DNA of 64,000 nucleotides from Desulfuromonadales bacterium. GTDB taxonomy: Bacteria > Desulfobacterota > Desulfuromonadia > Geobacterales > Pseudopelobacteraceae. The translations under genes and the position numbers were made by a program. The notes under the pieces were generated by a model. The model worked only from the letters and a program-made list of their open reading frames with translations, did not search any database and was not told the origin of the DNA. Positions 1 to 9,746 of the stretch are shown in pieces. The DNA lies in NCBI GenBank assembly GCA_013377095.1, contig JACAAY010000011.1, positions 1 through 64,000 on the forward strand, read 5' to 3'. How positions within the stretch are numbered: the stretch's first letter is position 1; each line of letters opens with the position of its first letter.

Positions 1-410
1 ATCTTAAACAGCCGGGCCAGCTTGTTGCCGTTGGTAGCGTCCATCGAACCGGCGCGCACGGTGAAGTCATGGCCGTATACCGCCACGTCCCGGCCCCGAA
101 TGGAGAGAATCGCGGTTACCAGCGAGGCGCCGTCCAGGTTTCTGCCCCAGTTCTGGTAGAGGACGGATGGTTCTAGATCGCTGAGAACGCGCAGCCTCTC
201 CCAGACGGTCATTCGTTTTTTGAAGTGCTGCTTTTCAATTTGATCGATGCAGACCGATTTGATTGGGCGATGGATCAGGTCATAGCCCTCCTTCATTGCC
301 TCTTCATAACCGCCGGTTGCACGGGAAATCTCCCCGGGGATGGTGAACTCTACTTTTTCAGGCGGAGCAAAGGGGTTTACCAGGGATGGTAAGATTGTTT
401 TTTTGGCCAT
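1..410 (-). CDS. Carboxyltransferase subunit, N-terminal part (cut by window edge)
   Basis: The frame opens at an ATG at 410 behind a purine-rich GGGTGGGG and runs off the window, leaving 136 codons. The translation has an N-terminal extension followed by a block with [28 protein letters not shown] and [15 protein letters not shown], the typical start of carboxyl transferase domains in acyl-CoA carboxylases and decarboxylases (PccB/MmdA/GcdA type). These enzymes move a carboxyl group between biotin and an acyl-CoA. The substrate cannot be told from this fragment. It lies downstream of an XRE-cupin regulator in the same direction, separated by a terminator and a possible promoter. Confidence 0.7.
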   Translation of the reverse strand, partial: MAKKTILPSLVNPFAPPEKVEFTIPGEISRATGGYEEAMKEGYDLIHRPIKSVCIDQIEKQHFKKRMTVWERLRVLSDLEPSVLYQNWGRNLDGASLVTAILSIRGRDVAVYGHDFTVRAGSMDATNGNKLARLFK

Positions 411-463
411 ATTCCCCACCCTTCAGGTTGTTTTGGATAATTGACTGTCGTGCTGCCACTAAT

Positions 464-483
464 TATACACTTCATATGGTATA
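464..483. promoter_or_regulatory. Candidate operator before the carboxyltransferase gene
   Basis: On the minus strand this reads TATACCATATGAAGTGTATA. It contains a TATAC..TATG core resembling the TATACAGTATG repeats found upstream of the XRE-cupin gene, and TGTATAAT at its end could be a -10 element. Binding by the neighbouring regulator is an inference. Confidence 0.35.
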
Positions 484-518
484 AAAAAAGTCCCTCCTTC
501 AAGACGAAGGGGGGACTT
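483..518 (-). terminator. Rho-independent terminator after the XRE-cupin gene
   Basis: A 13-bp stem (one G-T wobble) with a 5-nt loop (AAGAC, 501-505) is followed on the minus strand by a run of seven T. It ends minus-strand transcription from the XRE-cupin gene before the carboxyltransferase gene. Confidence 0.85.
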
Positions 519-549
519 GGTGATTCAAGGCTGAACAGTGGAAGCTGTC

Positions 550-1113
550 TCAGCGCGTTATAATCGTCAGCAGATTGACTTCTTTGCCGTTCTTGGGGCG
601 TAAACGGTGTTTGATTGAGGAGTCAAAGTAGATACTGTCTCCTTCTGAGAGTGGGATGCTCTTGTCGTCCAGGATCAATTCAACGGCACCTTTTGTGACG
701 AAGAGAAATTTTTCGCCGGAGTGACTGTACGCGGTTTCTTCGTTGGCTTTATCGGTTACGGTCAGGAAGAATGGCTCCATTTTCTTGTTCTGCTTTCGAT
801 AGGAGAGCGATTCGTAGGAGTAGCCGGTGCTGGCGCCAAGTGGTGTAAATACCTTTGAAACCGACTTGCGCTGGTTGGCGTGAACAATTTCAAACCCGCA
901 TTCTTCCTCGTCCTCGGTAAAGAAATAGCCAATCTTGACGTCAAAGAATTTGGCAATCCTGGAAAGGGTGGCGATGGGAGGCGAGACATTATTGTTTTCA
1001 ATTTGTGAAATGAGCGCCGGAGAAAAGCCGATTTCCTTGGCAACCGCCTGCAGGGTCAGTTTTTTTGACTGGCGAAGTTTTTTGATTTTTGAACCTATAT
1101 CGAGACTGTTCAT
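550..1113 (-). CDS. XRE-family transcriptional regulator with C-terminal cupin domain
   Basis: A 187-residue protein with an N-terminal XRE helix-turn-helix (about residues 7-62, including LTLQAVAKEIGFSPALISQIE) and a C-terminal cupin (about 110-185, with HSGEKFLFVTKGAVEL and HRLRP). This is the PuuR/SutR-like architecture in which the cupin senses a small metabolite and the HTH binds DNA. Paired TATACAGTATG sites upstream suggest autoregulation, and a related site before the carboxyltransferase gene suggests that gene is a target. The inducer is unknown. Confidence 0.9.
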   Translation of the reverse strand: MNSLDIGSKIKKLRQSKKLTLQAVAKEIGFSPALISQIENNNVSPPIATLSRIAKFFDVKIGYFFTEDEEECGFEIVHANQRKSVSKVFTPLGASTGYSYESLSYRKQNKKMEPFFLTVTDKANEETAYSHSGEKFLFVTKGAVELILDDKSIPLSEGDSIYFDSSIKHRLRPKNGKEVNLLTIITR

Positions 1114-1156
1114 GGTAGCACCTTATTTTTAAAACTGAGTTGTATTTTATGGATTG

Positions 1157-1192
1157 TATACAGTATGCACTTCTTTATTTATATACAGTATG
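1157..1192. promoter_or_regulatory. Direct-repeat operator upstream of the XRE-cupin gene
   Basis: The 11-mer TATACAGTATG occurs at 1157-1167 and again at 1182-1192, a 25-bp period, 44 bp or more upstream of the XRE-cupin start. Paired repeats at this position fit an autoregulatory operator for the HTH protein. The binding assignment is inferred. Confidence 0.45.
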
Positions 1193-1357
1193 TAAAACGT
1201 AAGTCAATAAAAATTTACTACCAGTAAAAAAATACCTGTATAGGATTACTGAAAAGAAATATAGCAGCGTATATAGCGGCGGTTTATCGTGGACTTCAGG
1301 GTGTCTTCGGATGGGTGGTGTTTCGATGGTTTTTCGCGATAATAAGCAGAACGGTGT

Positions 1358-2647
1358 TTAGTAATGAACCTTTCCCAGGTTTCTTGCGAGAAGTTCAAGG
1401 GTATGGGCAACCTTTATTGAAGATTCATGGCGTTTGAGGCCGTCGGAGAGCTGCATCATGCAGCCCGGGCAGCCGGTGGCAACCATCTGTGCTGATGTGG
1501 TGAGAATTGCCCTGCTCTTGGCCTCGTTGATGCCCATGGATGAGTCGTAGTGATAGACATTGAAGGTTCCGCCAAGGCCGCAGCAGCGGTCGGCTGATTC
1601 CATCTCTGCCAGTTCCAGTCCCGGGACAGCGCGAAGCAGTTGGCGGGGTTGACCGGTTACTCCGCGGGTGCGAAGGTGACAGGGGTCATGGTAGGTAATA
1701 CGGATATCACTTCCAGCACCGGTTTCCGCAGGATTCAATCCCAGTTTATGGAGCAGTTGCGATGCGTCGATCGTTTTGGCGGCCAACGCCTCCAGACGCG
1801 CCTTCAGTTCGGGGTTGCGCTTGCCGATTGCCAGCGGATAGAGACGATGCAGCGCGCCGCTGCATGTGGCGCAGGCGCTCATGACGTAATCAGCCTCGAA
1901 CTGTTCCATTTCAACCAGATTCTTTTCAGCCAGCTCGCGCACCGTGTCCAGGTCGCCGCCAGACATGCCGGGCAGACCGCAGCATTGCTGACCCTTGGGA
2001 ATGATCAGGGTGCAGCCCAGATGACGGAAAAGCGCCAGGGCCGCCTCACCCACCTCCGGGTAGACAAAGTTTATCATGCACCCAACAAAAAAAATGATCC
2101 TGGGTTTGCCCGTCTCACCCGGAATAACCTCAGGATGGCGCTCCATAAAGGGTTTCCTGGCAATATGCGGCAGGTGACGTCTGTTGCCGATAAATGGTAC
2201 GGGAAAACGGAGGCGCAGACCGGAGGTGGCAGGAACTTTTTTAAAAAAGAGTGGGCCGAGCAGTCGTGCCATGCGGGTACCCATCTTTAGCAGAGAACGG
2301 TTTTTGATCACCTGGGCGATAGCTGAGTGAAAGGTGGTCAGCCCCCTTTTGCGGGCCAACGCTTCACGGGCGGCGATGACGATTTCATCAATGGGAACGT
2401 CATTGGGGCATTTGTCAACACAGCTACCGCACAGCAGGCATTTGGACATGGCCAGATAGGTCTGGTCATCCAGCCCGATATCATTACAGAGGATGTGCTG
2501 AGCCAGAGTTACTTTGCCGCGGGCCACCGCCGGTTCGCGCCCAAAGGCGCTGAAGGCTGGGCAGTTGGCGCGACAAGCGCCGCATTTGACACACTTTTTA
2601 AGTTGATCTTCAACCCGTTTGAGGGGGGCCATGGCCTGTTCGGACAT
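1358..2647 (-). CDS. glcF: GlcF-like Fe-S oxidoreductase subunit (two 4Fe-4S plus two CCG domains)
   Basis: The protein has two ferredoxin-type clusters near the N-terminus (CVKCGACRANCP and CLLCGSCVDKCP) and two cysteine-rich CCG domains (CCGLPGMSGGD about residue 220 and CCGLGGTF near 355), the layout of the glycolate or lactate oxidase iron-sulfur subunit. I chose ATG at 2647 (429 aa) because AAGGAA lies about ten bases upstream; a TTG at 2656 is too close to it. It follows trmFO by about 16 bp and is probably co-transcribed. No flavoprotein partner (GlcD/LldE type) is adjacent, so its donor substrate is uncertain. Confidence 0.85.
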   Translation of the reverse strand: MSEQAMAPLKRVEDQLKKCVKCGACRANCPAFSAFGREPAVARGKVTLAQHILCNDIGLDDQTYLAMSKCLLCGSCVDKCPNDVPIDEIVIAAREALARKRGLTTFHSAIAQVIKNRSLLKMGTRMARLLGPLFFKKVPATSGLRLRFPVPFIGNRRHLPHIARKPFMERHPEVIPGETGKPRIIFFVGCMINFVYPEVGEAALALFRHLGCTLIIPKGQQCCGLPGMSGGDLDTVRELAEKNLVEMEQFEADYVMSACATCSGALHRLYPLAIGKRNPELKARLEALAAKTIDASQLLHKLGLNPAETGAGSDIRITYHDPCHLRTRGVTGQPRQLLRAVPGLELAEMESADRCCGLGGTFNVYHYDSSMGINEAKSRAILTTSAQMVATGCPGCMMQLSDGLKRHESSIKVAHTLELLARNLGKVHY

Positions 2648-2663
2648 GTCTTTCAATTCCTTT

Positions 2664-4007
2664 TCATTGCTCGATGGTTTTCAGCCACCCATCCAGCGCC
2701 AGGAGTGCCCGTTCGGCCAGCATTCCCCGTTTTTCCTTCTTCTTGACACGTCCCCCCAGTTCCGGGAAGAGACCGTAATTCACGTTCATGGGCTGGAAAT
2801 GGCGCACATCCGCGTTGGTTATATGCGCCATAAGCGCACCAAGGGCGGTTTCGGGGGGTGGCACAGCCGGATCCGCCTTTCCCTGCATCAGTCTGACGGC
2901 AGTGATACCGGCCAGAAAGCCGCTCCCGGCAGACTCCACATACCCCTCCACTCCGGTGATCTGTCCGGCAAAAAGAAGGCGCGGATCGCTCTTCAGTTGC
3001 TGGGTGGTACGCAGCAGGGCTGGTGAATTGATAAAGGTGTTACGGTGCATGGAGCCGAGACGGACGAATTCGGCCCGTTCCAGACCCGGTATCATCTTGA
3101 AGATGCGGCGCTGTTCCGGCCAGGTCAGCTTGGTCTGGAAACCAACCAGGTTGTACATGGTTTTTTCGCGGTTCTCCGCGCGCAACTGGATCACGGCGTG
3201 CGGCTCAAAGCCTGTGCGGGGATCAACCAGCCCAACCGGTTTCATCGGACCAAAACGCAGCGTTTCCACGCCTCGCCCAGCCAGCTCCTCCACCGGCATG
3301 CACCCTTCAAAATGGACCACCTTTTCGAAATCCCGCGCCGCAACCTTCTCGCCCTTTTGCAATTCCTCCACAAAGAGCAGGTACTCTTCCTCATTCAGCG
3401 GGCAGTTGAGGTAGTCGTCGCCGTCCCCCTTGCCGTAGCGCGATGCAGCGAACACCCTGTTCATGTCAAGCGAATCCGCCGCAACAATCGGGGCAATGGC
3501 ATCGTAGAAGTAGAGCCGGTCGCCGGTCAGGCTGGACAGTGAGTCGGCCAGCGCGTCGCTGGTAAGCGGACCGGAGGCGATGATAACGGTACCCTCACCG
3601 GGGATCGTTGCGATTTCGCCCTGTTCGAGCCGGATCAGGGGATGGCCCGAAATTTTCGCTGTCACGTAATCGGAAAAGAGCTGCCGGTCAACTGCCAGCG
3701 CCCCACCCGCCGGGACACGGGTAGCTTCGGCCGCCTCCATGATCAGGGAACCGCACCGTCTCAGCTCCTCCTTGAGCAACCCGACGGCATTTTCCAGCGA
3801 GTCTCCCCGCAGGGAGTTGGAGCAGACCAGTTCGGCCAGGCCGGGCAGATGGTGGGCGGGAGAGTATTTCTCCGGTTTCATCTCGTGCAGGGTCACGGCC
3901 ACACCGCGTTGCGCCGCCTGCCAGGCCGCTTCACAGCCTGCCAGGCCAGCGCCGATGATGGTTATGTCTTTTTTGTTTTCGAGTTTGTCAGTCAATGTGA
4001 TCACCAC
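2664..4007 (-). CDS. trmFO: Methylenetetrahydrofolate-tRNA-(uracil-5-)-methyltransferase TrmFO
   Basis: A 447-residue FAD protein that makes 5-methyluridine at tRNA position 54 using methylenetetrahydrofolate. The N-terminal dinucleotide motif is [11 protein letters not shown], followed by [13 protein letters not shown] and the family-typical [11 protein letters not shown] with its conserved cysteine. The C-terminal half contains the substrate- and folate-binding region ([13 protein letters not shown]). The length is normal. The start is a GTG with a second GTG immediately after it and only a weak ribosome site, so the exact start is uncertain. It lies downstream of topA, a common arrangement in this group. 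Confidence 0.95.
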   Translation of the reverse strand: MVITLTDKLENKKDITIIGAGLAGCEAAWQAAQRGVAVTLHEMKPEKYSPAHHLPGLAELVCSNSLRGDSLENAVGLLKEELRRCGSLIMEAAEATRVPAGGALAVDRQLFSDYVTAKISGHPLIRLEQGEIATIPGEGTVIIASGPLTSDALADSLSSLTGDRLYFYDAIAPIVAADSLDMNRVFAASRYGKGDGDDYLNCPLNEEEYLLFVEELQKGEKVAARDFEKVVHFEGCMPVEELAGRGVETLRFGPMKPVGLVDPRTGFEPHAVIQLRAENREKTMYNLVGFQTKLTWPEQRRIFKMIPGLERAEFVRLGSMHRNTFINSPALLRTTQQLKSDPRLLFAGQITGVEGYVESAGSGFLAGITAVRLMQGKADPAVPPPETALGALMAHITNADVRHFQPMNVNYGLFPELGGRVKKKEKRGMLAERALLALDGWLKTIEQ

Positions 4008-4095
4008 TTTTCATTATGCATGCTGTATTCAAACCATACGCTATATTTTGGAATGTCTGCCAGTGTTATGATGGCGGTCAGATGGTCCCCTTCCA

Positions 4096-4127
4096 ATAAA
4101 ATGACCCCGTTGGTTTCCCACGGGGTC
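4096..4127 (-). terminator. Hairpin terminator or attenuator after topA
   Basis: GACCCCGT and ACGGGGTC (4103-4127) form a perfect 8-bp stem with a 9-nt loop. The minus-strand tail is ATTTTATT, a short T tract. A second GC hairpin (CGCGCC/GGCGCG, 4151-4167) sits just upstream. Together they probably reduce read-through from topA to trmFO. Confidence 0.6.
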
Positions 4128-4182
4128 AAGAAGTGGCGCCTGTCAGCAATCGCGCCTTTACGGCGCGCCTGCTTCACCCCCA

Positions 4183-6486
4183 TTACTCGCTGGTGTAATC
4201 ACAGCCTTCCTTGGGGCACTTGAGAAATTCACCTTTGCGCTTGTAGACTTTTTTCACCAGGAGCGGGAAATTGCATTTCGGACAGGGTTGCTCCACTGGT
4301 GGGTCCCAGAGGGCGAACTTGCACTGGGGGTAACGATTGCAGGAGTAGAACAGTTTGCCGAAGCGCGATTTCTTCTCGGTCAGCTCCCCTTCCTTGCATT
4401 CGGGGCAGATCACGCCGGTGCTGCGCGGTTTTACCAGAGGTTGAATATTCTTGCAGGCCGGGTATCCGGAACATGCCAAATATTTTCCGTAACGGCCATC
4501 CTTGATCAGCATGAGCTGACCGCACTTGTCGCACTTTTCCTCAGACAACACCGGTTCGACCACCTCGCTGGCATCGGTCTCAAGGTTGCGGGTATACTTG
4601 CAGCCTTCCTTGAAACCGGTGCAGGCGATGAATTTGCCCCGCTTGCCCAGTTTGATGGCCAATGGTTTGCCGCACTCCGGACAGACTTCCTCCAGGGCTT
4701 CGGTGGTCAGGTCATCCTTGTTGACTTCACCCTCCTTTTGCTTCAGCAGGGTGATAAATGGTTCCCAGAATTCCTTCAGCAGCGGTTTCCACTGTTTCTC
4801 GCCGCGTGAAACCTGATCCAGCTCCTCTTCCAGTCCGGCGGTAAAGTTGTAGTCCACATAGCGTGAAAAATGTGCTACCAGCAGGTCATTTACCACCATG
4901 CCCACATCTTCGGGAAAGAAACGTTTCTTGTCCAGACGGGTATACTTGCGCTCCACCAGGGTGTTCATGATCGAGGCATAGGTTGAGGGACGGCCGATGC
5001 CGTATTCCTCAAGCGTCTTGACCAGGGTGGCCTCGGTGTATCGCGGCGGCGGTTGCGTAAAGTGTTGCTCGGGGAGCAGCTCGTTCAATTTCAGGGGCGC
5101 CCCTTCGGCCATGGGGGGCAGCAGCCCTTCCTTTTCCTCATCCTGGTCATCCAGCCCCTCAATGTACAGTTTCATGAAACCGGGAAAACGGATCACCGTG
5201 CCCGCTGCCCGCAGTCCGCAGCGCTGTGCCGTGGCAAAAGGGCCGTCCGGGACGGGGGAAGCCAGGTCGGCATTGATGTCCACCGAGGTTTGGTCCAGCA
5301 GGGCTTCGGCCATCTGGCTGGCCACGGTACGCTTCCAGATCAGTTCATAGAGTTTGAACAGGTCAGGAGTCAGGTATTTCTTGAGTTCGGTCGGTGTCTT
5401 GGCAATGGAGGTAGGACGGACCGCCTCGTGAGCTTCCTGGGCATTCTTGGTCTTGGTGCGGAAGATGCGCGGTTTTGCCAGGGCATACTCTTTTCCATAG
5501 ATAGCGCCGATGACATCGTGGGCCTCGGTCAGCGCCTGGTTTGAGAGGGTGACGCTGTCGGTTCGCATATAGGTTATCAGGCCAACCGTGCCCTCCGCAC
5601 CGATGTCGATCCCCTCGTACAGTTTCTGGGCGGTGGACATGGTTTTTTTAGCCGAAAAGCCGAGCTTGCGGGAAGCCTCCTGCTGCAGGGTCGAGGTGGT
5701 GAAGGGGGGTGATGGATTGCGTTTGCGCTCCGTCTTGGTAATCTTAGCCACCCGATAGGTGCCCGACTGGAGAGCCGTTTTCAGGCCTGAGGCCACGGTT
5801 TCATCGGGAATATCGAACTTGCCCAGTTTCTTTGTTCCCACCTCCACCAGGCCGGCTTTGAATTCCGACCCTGGCGCCAGACCCAGGCGTGCGGCAATGG
5901 TCCAGTACTCCTGTTCCGTGAAGGCCAGAATCTCCTTTTCCCGCTCGCAGACCAGACGCAACGCCACCGACTGCACGCGTCCGGCCGAGAGACCGTAACG
6001 GATTTTTTTCCAGAGGAAGGGGGAGAGCGTGAAGCCGACCAGGTAGTCCAGCACCGAGCGCGCCTGTTGGGCATCCACCAGGTCGGTTGCAATGTCACGT
6101 GGATTCTGTACCGCGTGGAGTATGGCATCCTTAGTTATTTCATGAAAAACAACCCGCTGGATGGATTTGCCCGGGTTTTTCTTGTCCAGTCCCAGGGCCG
6201 CCAGCAGATGCCAGGAGATGGCCTCCCCTTCACGGTCGGGGTCAGTTGCCAGCAGCAGGTTGCTTGCGCCTTTGAGCGCCGCCTTGATGGCGTCGATATG
6301 TTTTTTGCTCTCGGGGAGGACATGGTACTTGGGTGCAAAATCGTGCTCGATATCCACCGAGCCCTGCTTGCTGGGGAGCGCCCGCACATGGCCGAAGGAA
6401 GCCAACACCTTGTAATCCGGTCCCAGGAATTTTTCTATGGTTTTCGCCTTAGCGGGCGACTCGACGATGACGAGGTTTTGCGGCAT
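4183..6486 (-). CDS. topA: DNA topoisomerase I
   Basis: A 767-residue type IA topoisomerase that relaxes negative supercoils. The N-terminal Toprim domain begins NLVIVESPAKAKTIEKFLG and contains the acidic DPDREGEA motif. The catalytic tyrosine is Y306 in YMRTDSVTLS. The C-terminus carries four zinc-ribbon-like repeats, each with two cysteine pairs, beginning near CPECGKPL, CDKCGQLM, CPECKEGE and CPKCNFPL. ATG at 6486 fits the family start. The gene follows dprA in the same direction. Confidence 0.97.
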   Translation of the reverse strand: MPQNLVIVESPAKAKTIEKFLGPDYKVLASFGHVRALPSKQGSVDIEHDFAPKYHVLPESKKHIDAIKAALKGASNLLLATDPDREGEAISWHLLAALGLDKKNPGKSIQRVVFHEITKDAILHAVQNPRDIATDLVDAQQARSVLDYLVGFTLSPFLWKKIRYGLSAGRVQSVALRLVCEREKEILAFTEQEYWTIAARLGLAPGSEFKAGLVEVGTKKLGKFDIPDETVASGLKTALQSGTYRVAKITKTERKRNPSPPFTTSTLQQEASRKLGFSAKKTMSTAQKLYEGIDIGAEGTVGLITYMRTDSVTLSNQALTEAHDVIGAIYGKEYALAKPRIFRTKTKNAQEAHEAVRPTSIAKTPTELKKYLTPDLFKLYELIWKRTVASQMAEALLDQTSVDINADLASPVPDGPFATAQRCGLRAAGTVIRFPGFMKLYIEGLDDQDEEKEGLLPPMAEGAPLKLNELLPEQHFTQPPPRYTEATLVKTLEEYGIGRPSTYASIMNTLVERKYTRLDKKRFFPEDVGMVVNDLLVAHFSRYVDYNFTAGLEEELDQVSRGEKQWKPLLKEFWEPFITLLKQKEGEVNKDDLTTEALEEVCPECGKPLAIKLGKRGKFIACTGFKEGCKYTRNLETDASEVVEPVLSEEKCDKCGQLMLIKDGRYGKYLACSGYPACKNIQPLVKPRSTGVICPECKEGELTEKKSRFGKLFYSCNRYPQCKFALWDPPVEQPCPKCNFPLLVKKVYKRKGEFLKCPKEGCDYTSE

Positions 6487-6580
6487 GGTGTCTGTTGTAT
6501 CCCTTTGTGATGGATTTCAAAATCGCTGAATCTGAAAGAATGTGGAACAAAAAAACATTCGGGATGAACAGCCGGTTGTT

Positions 6581-7699
6581 TCAGGCTACGGCGTAATGTG
6601 TTCCCGGCAGTGGCGTTATCGCCCCCTTGAGTTCAAGGTGAAGTAACATAGAGGAAACCTCCGCAGCTGTCAATTCAGTTTGGGCGATGATTTCGTCGAT
6701 ATGCAGCGGCGCATGGGCCAGCAATTCGTAGATGGCTGCTTCCCGTGGCGACAGTGCAAAGGTGTGTTGCGCAGGCTTTGAATTACATTCGGGGTGCGCA
6801 TGATACCCGGGCAACTCCTCCAGAATGTCTTCAACGCAATCCACCAGTTTGGCGCCCTGCTTGATCAGATGGTTGGTGCCGCGACTGGTGGCAAAGGTGA
6901 TATTGCCGGGAACGGCAAAGACCTCCCGGCCATGCTCCAGAGCATACTGTGCGGTTATCAGGGACCCACTTTTCTCTGCTGCTTCCACCACCAGCACCCC
7001 CTGGGACAGCCCGCTGATAATACGATTACGGCGGGGGAAGTTTTCCGCCAGGGGGAGGGTTGCCAGGGGAAATTCAGACACCAGGCATCCCCGCTCAACC
7101 ATGTCACTAAAAAGCGAGCGATTTTCGGGCGGGTATATTTTGTCGATTCCACATCCCAATACTCCTATTGTCCTTCCGCCCGCTGCCAGGGCCCCCTTAT
7201 GGGCGGCCGTATCCACTCCCCTGGCCATACCGGAAACAACGGCAATGCCGTGTCGCGACAGGGCTTCCGAAAGGCGGGTGGTTGTCAGCAGTCCGTAGCT
7301 GGTGGCTCGCCGTGAACCGACGATGGCAACGGCCTGCTCACCTGGCCGCAGTTCTCCTTTTACGTACAGAAACGGTGGCGGGTCGTTGATCTGAAACAGC
7401 GACTTGGGATAGTCACTGGAGGTAAAGGTTACCAGGCGCGCCCCGCTCGTTTCGAGACGCCGGCATTCCTCTTCGGCGAATTTCTGCCAGCCTCCGGACT
7501 TGATCGCAGCGATGATCGTTGTGGTCATGCCCTTGACCAGGCCCAGTTCAGTCTGCGTTGCCGTAAGCGCGGTCCGGGGTGTTTCAAAACGCTCCAGAAG
7601 TCGCCGAAATGCGACGTTACCGATTCCGGTAACCGCCTTGAGGCCGATCCAGAAAAATTCTTCCCTGTCATTATTGAAGAGAAACATGTTTCCCGTCAT
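6581..7699 (-). CDS. dprA: DNA processing protein DprA
   Basis: DprA loads RecA on incoming single-stranded DNA during natural transformation. The Rossmann-like core contains GSRRATSYG, VSGMARGVDTAAH and VLGCGIDKIYP, family hallmarks. A C-terminal winged helix (about 310-372) resembles the DprA_WH domain. I chose ATG at 7699 (372 aa) because GAGAAG lies just upstream; the open frame extends to a TTG at 7717. A terminator separates it from the upstream LysM gene. Confidence 0.93.
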   Translation of the reverse strand: MTGNMFLFNNDREEFFWIGLKAVTGIGNVAFRRLLERFETPRTALTATQTELGLVKGMTTTIIAAIKSGGWQKFAEEECRRLETSGARLVTFTSSDYPKSLFQINDPPPFLYVKGELRPGEQAVAIVGSRRATSYGLLTTTRLSEALSRHGIAVVSGMARGVDTAAHKGALAAGGRTIGVLGCGIDKIYPPENRSLFSDMVERGCLVSEFPLATLPLAENFPRRNRIISGLSQGVLVVEAAEKSGSLITAQYALEHGREVFAVPGNITFATSRGTNHLIKQGAKLVDCVEDILEELPGYHAHPECNSKPAQHTFALSPREAAIYELLAHAPLHIDEIIAQTELTAAEVSSMLLHLELKGAITPLPGTHYAVA

Positions 7700-7759
7700 C
7701 ACTTCTCGTCGAAACAAGGACGGATAGATGCCTTGTCGCGTCTGTCAGAAACCGATCGG

Positions 7760-7788
7760 AAAAAAAAGACCGGCCCTGCGGGCCGGTC
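7760..7788 (-). terminator. Rho-independent terminator after the LysM gene
   Basis: GACCGGCCC and GGGCCGGTC pair perfectly over 9 bp with a TGC loop and are followed on the minus strand by eight T. This is a strong intrinsic terminator for the LysM protein gene. Confidence 0.92.
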
Positions 7789-7803
7789 GGATTGAACAAT
7801 CAA

Positions 7804-8829
7804 TTACTTTGTCTGGCTGATGAGTTTGTCGCCTCTGTAGATGGCGTCGATACTCTTGACCACCAGCGCCGTGGCTGTTTTTTTACCGGTCTCCAGAATC
7901 ACCAGCGCTCCCAATAGTTCCTGGGGTAACCGCTCGACCCGGCCCTGTGTAATGCTCTTGTCCAATGTAACATCACGTACTATATACAGCATGTTACCCG
8001 GCACAGCTCCCTGGTTGCTGCCAAGATCAATGTAGACGATATCGCCGGCGGCAATACATTGGGTTCCGCTGTAGCTCTCGATGATATAGCCCTTCAGGTC
8101 GCGGGACGTCATTTTCAGCGTAACCTCATGGGAGCGGCCGTTGCGGTAGGGCATCAGGTATGAACCGGGCGAGATTTCCTTGTAGTTTTTGGTGATGATA
8201 GCCCGTGATGCTTTCTGCTCCACATCGGTCAGCTGCAACGATCCGAGCGGAATGATTTTCTTTCCCATGTTCTCGTTGGTCACCGGATGACTGACCGTAC
8301 CCTCATCATGGAAGATGGAGAACTTTTCACCCCCCCGTGCTCCATTGTTCGCGCCGATATCGGTGTAGACGATGTCGTCCATACCGGTTACGATCCGGTC
8401 ATTGTGGGTACCGATGACATATCCGGCAGGTCTGCTGTCTTTTTCCAGCAGATAGCCCTCGCTGCCCCGAATGGTGAAGACCCGCTCCTCTGCGACATCC
8501 TGGAGCATGTCAGCCGCTTTGGCTGCGGCCGGTGCGGTGACGGCGGCCTGCTTGCCTGTGCCAGCTTTGGGCTCGAATTCAAGATGATCGGAAAACACCC
8601 TGACCTTCTGACCTGGGTAGATCACATGCGGGTTGGTAATCACGTCGTTTTTTGACCACATGTTCGGCCAGTAGTTGGGGTCCTTGATGAAACGCTCGGA
8701 TAACCCCCAGAGGGTATCTCCCCGCTTTATGGTGTAGATGACCGGCTCCTCCTGGTCAGCCGCCATTGTCAGGCAGGGCAGAAGAATGATGAACGCCAGC
8801 AGAAACGGTATGACTTTTCTGATTTTCAT
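7804..8829 (-). CDS. Secreted LysM-domain envelope protein
   Basis: A 341-residue protein with a cleavable signal peptide (MKIRKVIPFLLAFIILLP...TMAAD) followed by one LysM domain (about residues 30-75, with YTIKRGDTLWGLSERF and NPHVIYPGQKVRVF) that should bind peptidoglycan. The remaining 260 residues have no domain I recognise. ATG at 8829 has GAGGTG seven bases upstream, which is better than the GTG at 8838. It lies downstream of the CpoB-like gene in the same direction, fitting an envelope role. Function beyond peptidoglycan binding is unknown. Confidence 0.85.
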   Translation of the reverse strand: MKIRKVIPFLLAFIILLPCLTMAADQEEPVIYTIKRGDTLWGLSERFIKDPNYWPNMWSKNDVITNPHVIYPGQKVRVFSDHLEFEPKAGTGKQAAVTAPAAAKAADMLQDVAEERVFTIRGSEGYLLEKDSRPAGYVIGTHNDRIVTGMDDIVYTDIGANNGARGGEKFSIFHDEGTVSHPVTNENMGKKIIPLGSLQLTDVEQKASRAIITKNYKEISPGSYLMPYRNGRSHEVTLKMTSRDLKGYIIESYSGTQCIAAGDIVYIDLGSNQGAVPGNMLYIVRDVTLDKSITQGRVERLPQELLGALVILETGKKTATALVVKSIDAIYRGDKLISQTK

Positions 8830-8882
8830 GGTAGTCACCTCACGTTAGATTAAAAGGGTGGGAAATGAACACGGAATAGAAG

Positions 8883-9596
8883 TCAATTCGCGGTCAGACG
8901 CTCCCGCGCCTTGGCTGCTGCAGGACTGCTGGGATAACGCCTGATCAGTTCCTCAAAGGTTTTTACGGATTTGTCCCGTTCCTTCATGGCAGCCTGGGTG
9001 TAACCCAACTTCAGGAGCGCGTCGGGGACTTTTGTGCTGCCGGGATAGAGATCCACTACTTTTTGAAAACTCGCCAGTGATTTCGAAAGATCGTTCAGGC
9101 TGTAGTGGCATTCACCGGTCCAGTAGACGGCGTTGGCGGCATAATCGCTCTTGGGTGCATGGGCAAGGAACGCCTGAAATGCCTCGATGGCTGCGCTGAA
9201 ATTGTTGGAACTGTAAAGACCAAATGCTTTGACATACTCGGCAGGTGGGCCGCTTTCCCTGTTTTTGGGGGCAACATCCTGGTTGACGACTTCAATCTTT
9301 GGGGTAGGGGGTTGCAAGGCACGAACCGCCAACTCGCTCTGCGATGTACGTAATTCACGGATGGAAGCCTGCAATTGCTTGATCTGGCTGTCGTAACTCC
9401 GTGTCTGCTCATCCAGCGTCTGAATCTGTCCAGACAGCTCGTTCATTCGCTGGGTGCTCTTTTTGTCGGCCTGGATCAGATGTTCGATCTTGGCCTCGGC
9501 CTCAGACTGGCGTTTGACCATCAGGTCCTGGGAGGCACAGCCGGTCAGGGCCAGGCAGGTTAAAAAACAGACGGTTTTTTTAATGCCGGATGCCAT
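8883..9596 (-). CDS. cpoB: Tol-Pal-associated lipoprotein CpoB/YbgF
   Basis: A 237-residue protein starting at ATG 9596, with GGAG five bases upstream. The longer open frame would run into the divergent U32 gene and is not credible. It has a lipobox (LALTGC), a coiled-coil region (about 25-85) and a C-terminal TPR array (about 115-237, repeats around YVKAFGLYSSNNFSAAIEAF and AVYWTGECHYSLNDLSKSLA), the CpoB/YbgF layout. CpoB links peptidoglycan synthesis with outer-membrane constriction through Tol-Pal. The usual tolB and pal neighbours are absent from this window. Confidence 0.88.
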   Translation of the reverse strand: MASGIKKTVCFLTCLALTGCASQDLMVKRQSEAEAKIEHLIQADKKSTQRMNELSGQIQTLDEQTRSYDSQIKQLQASIRELRTSQSELAVRALQPPTPKIEVVNQDVAPKNRESGPPAEYVKAFGLYSSNNFSAAIEAFQAFLAHAPKSDYAANAVYWTGECHYSLNDLSKSLASFQKVVDLYPGSTKVPDALLKLGYTQAAMKERDKSVKTFEELIRRYPSSPAAAKARERLTAN

Positions 9597-9746
9597 AAAT
9601 TCTCCATATAGAGGGTGTGTTTTTACCATTAAAGCGGTATCACCGGGTTTGTCAAGTGAAAGCTTCCTTTTCAGTTTAAATGGTGTTGGCGATATGATAC
9701 CATTCAATCCCCTATGATCGCCACCAATGCCGGCCGAGAACCTCCC

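Noticed and set aside
4001-4183. 60-residue open frame between topA and trmFO
   Set aside because: It covers the terminator hairpins, has no family features and starts on the topA stop.
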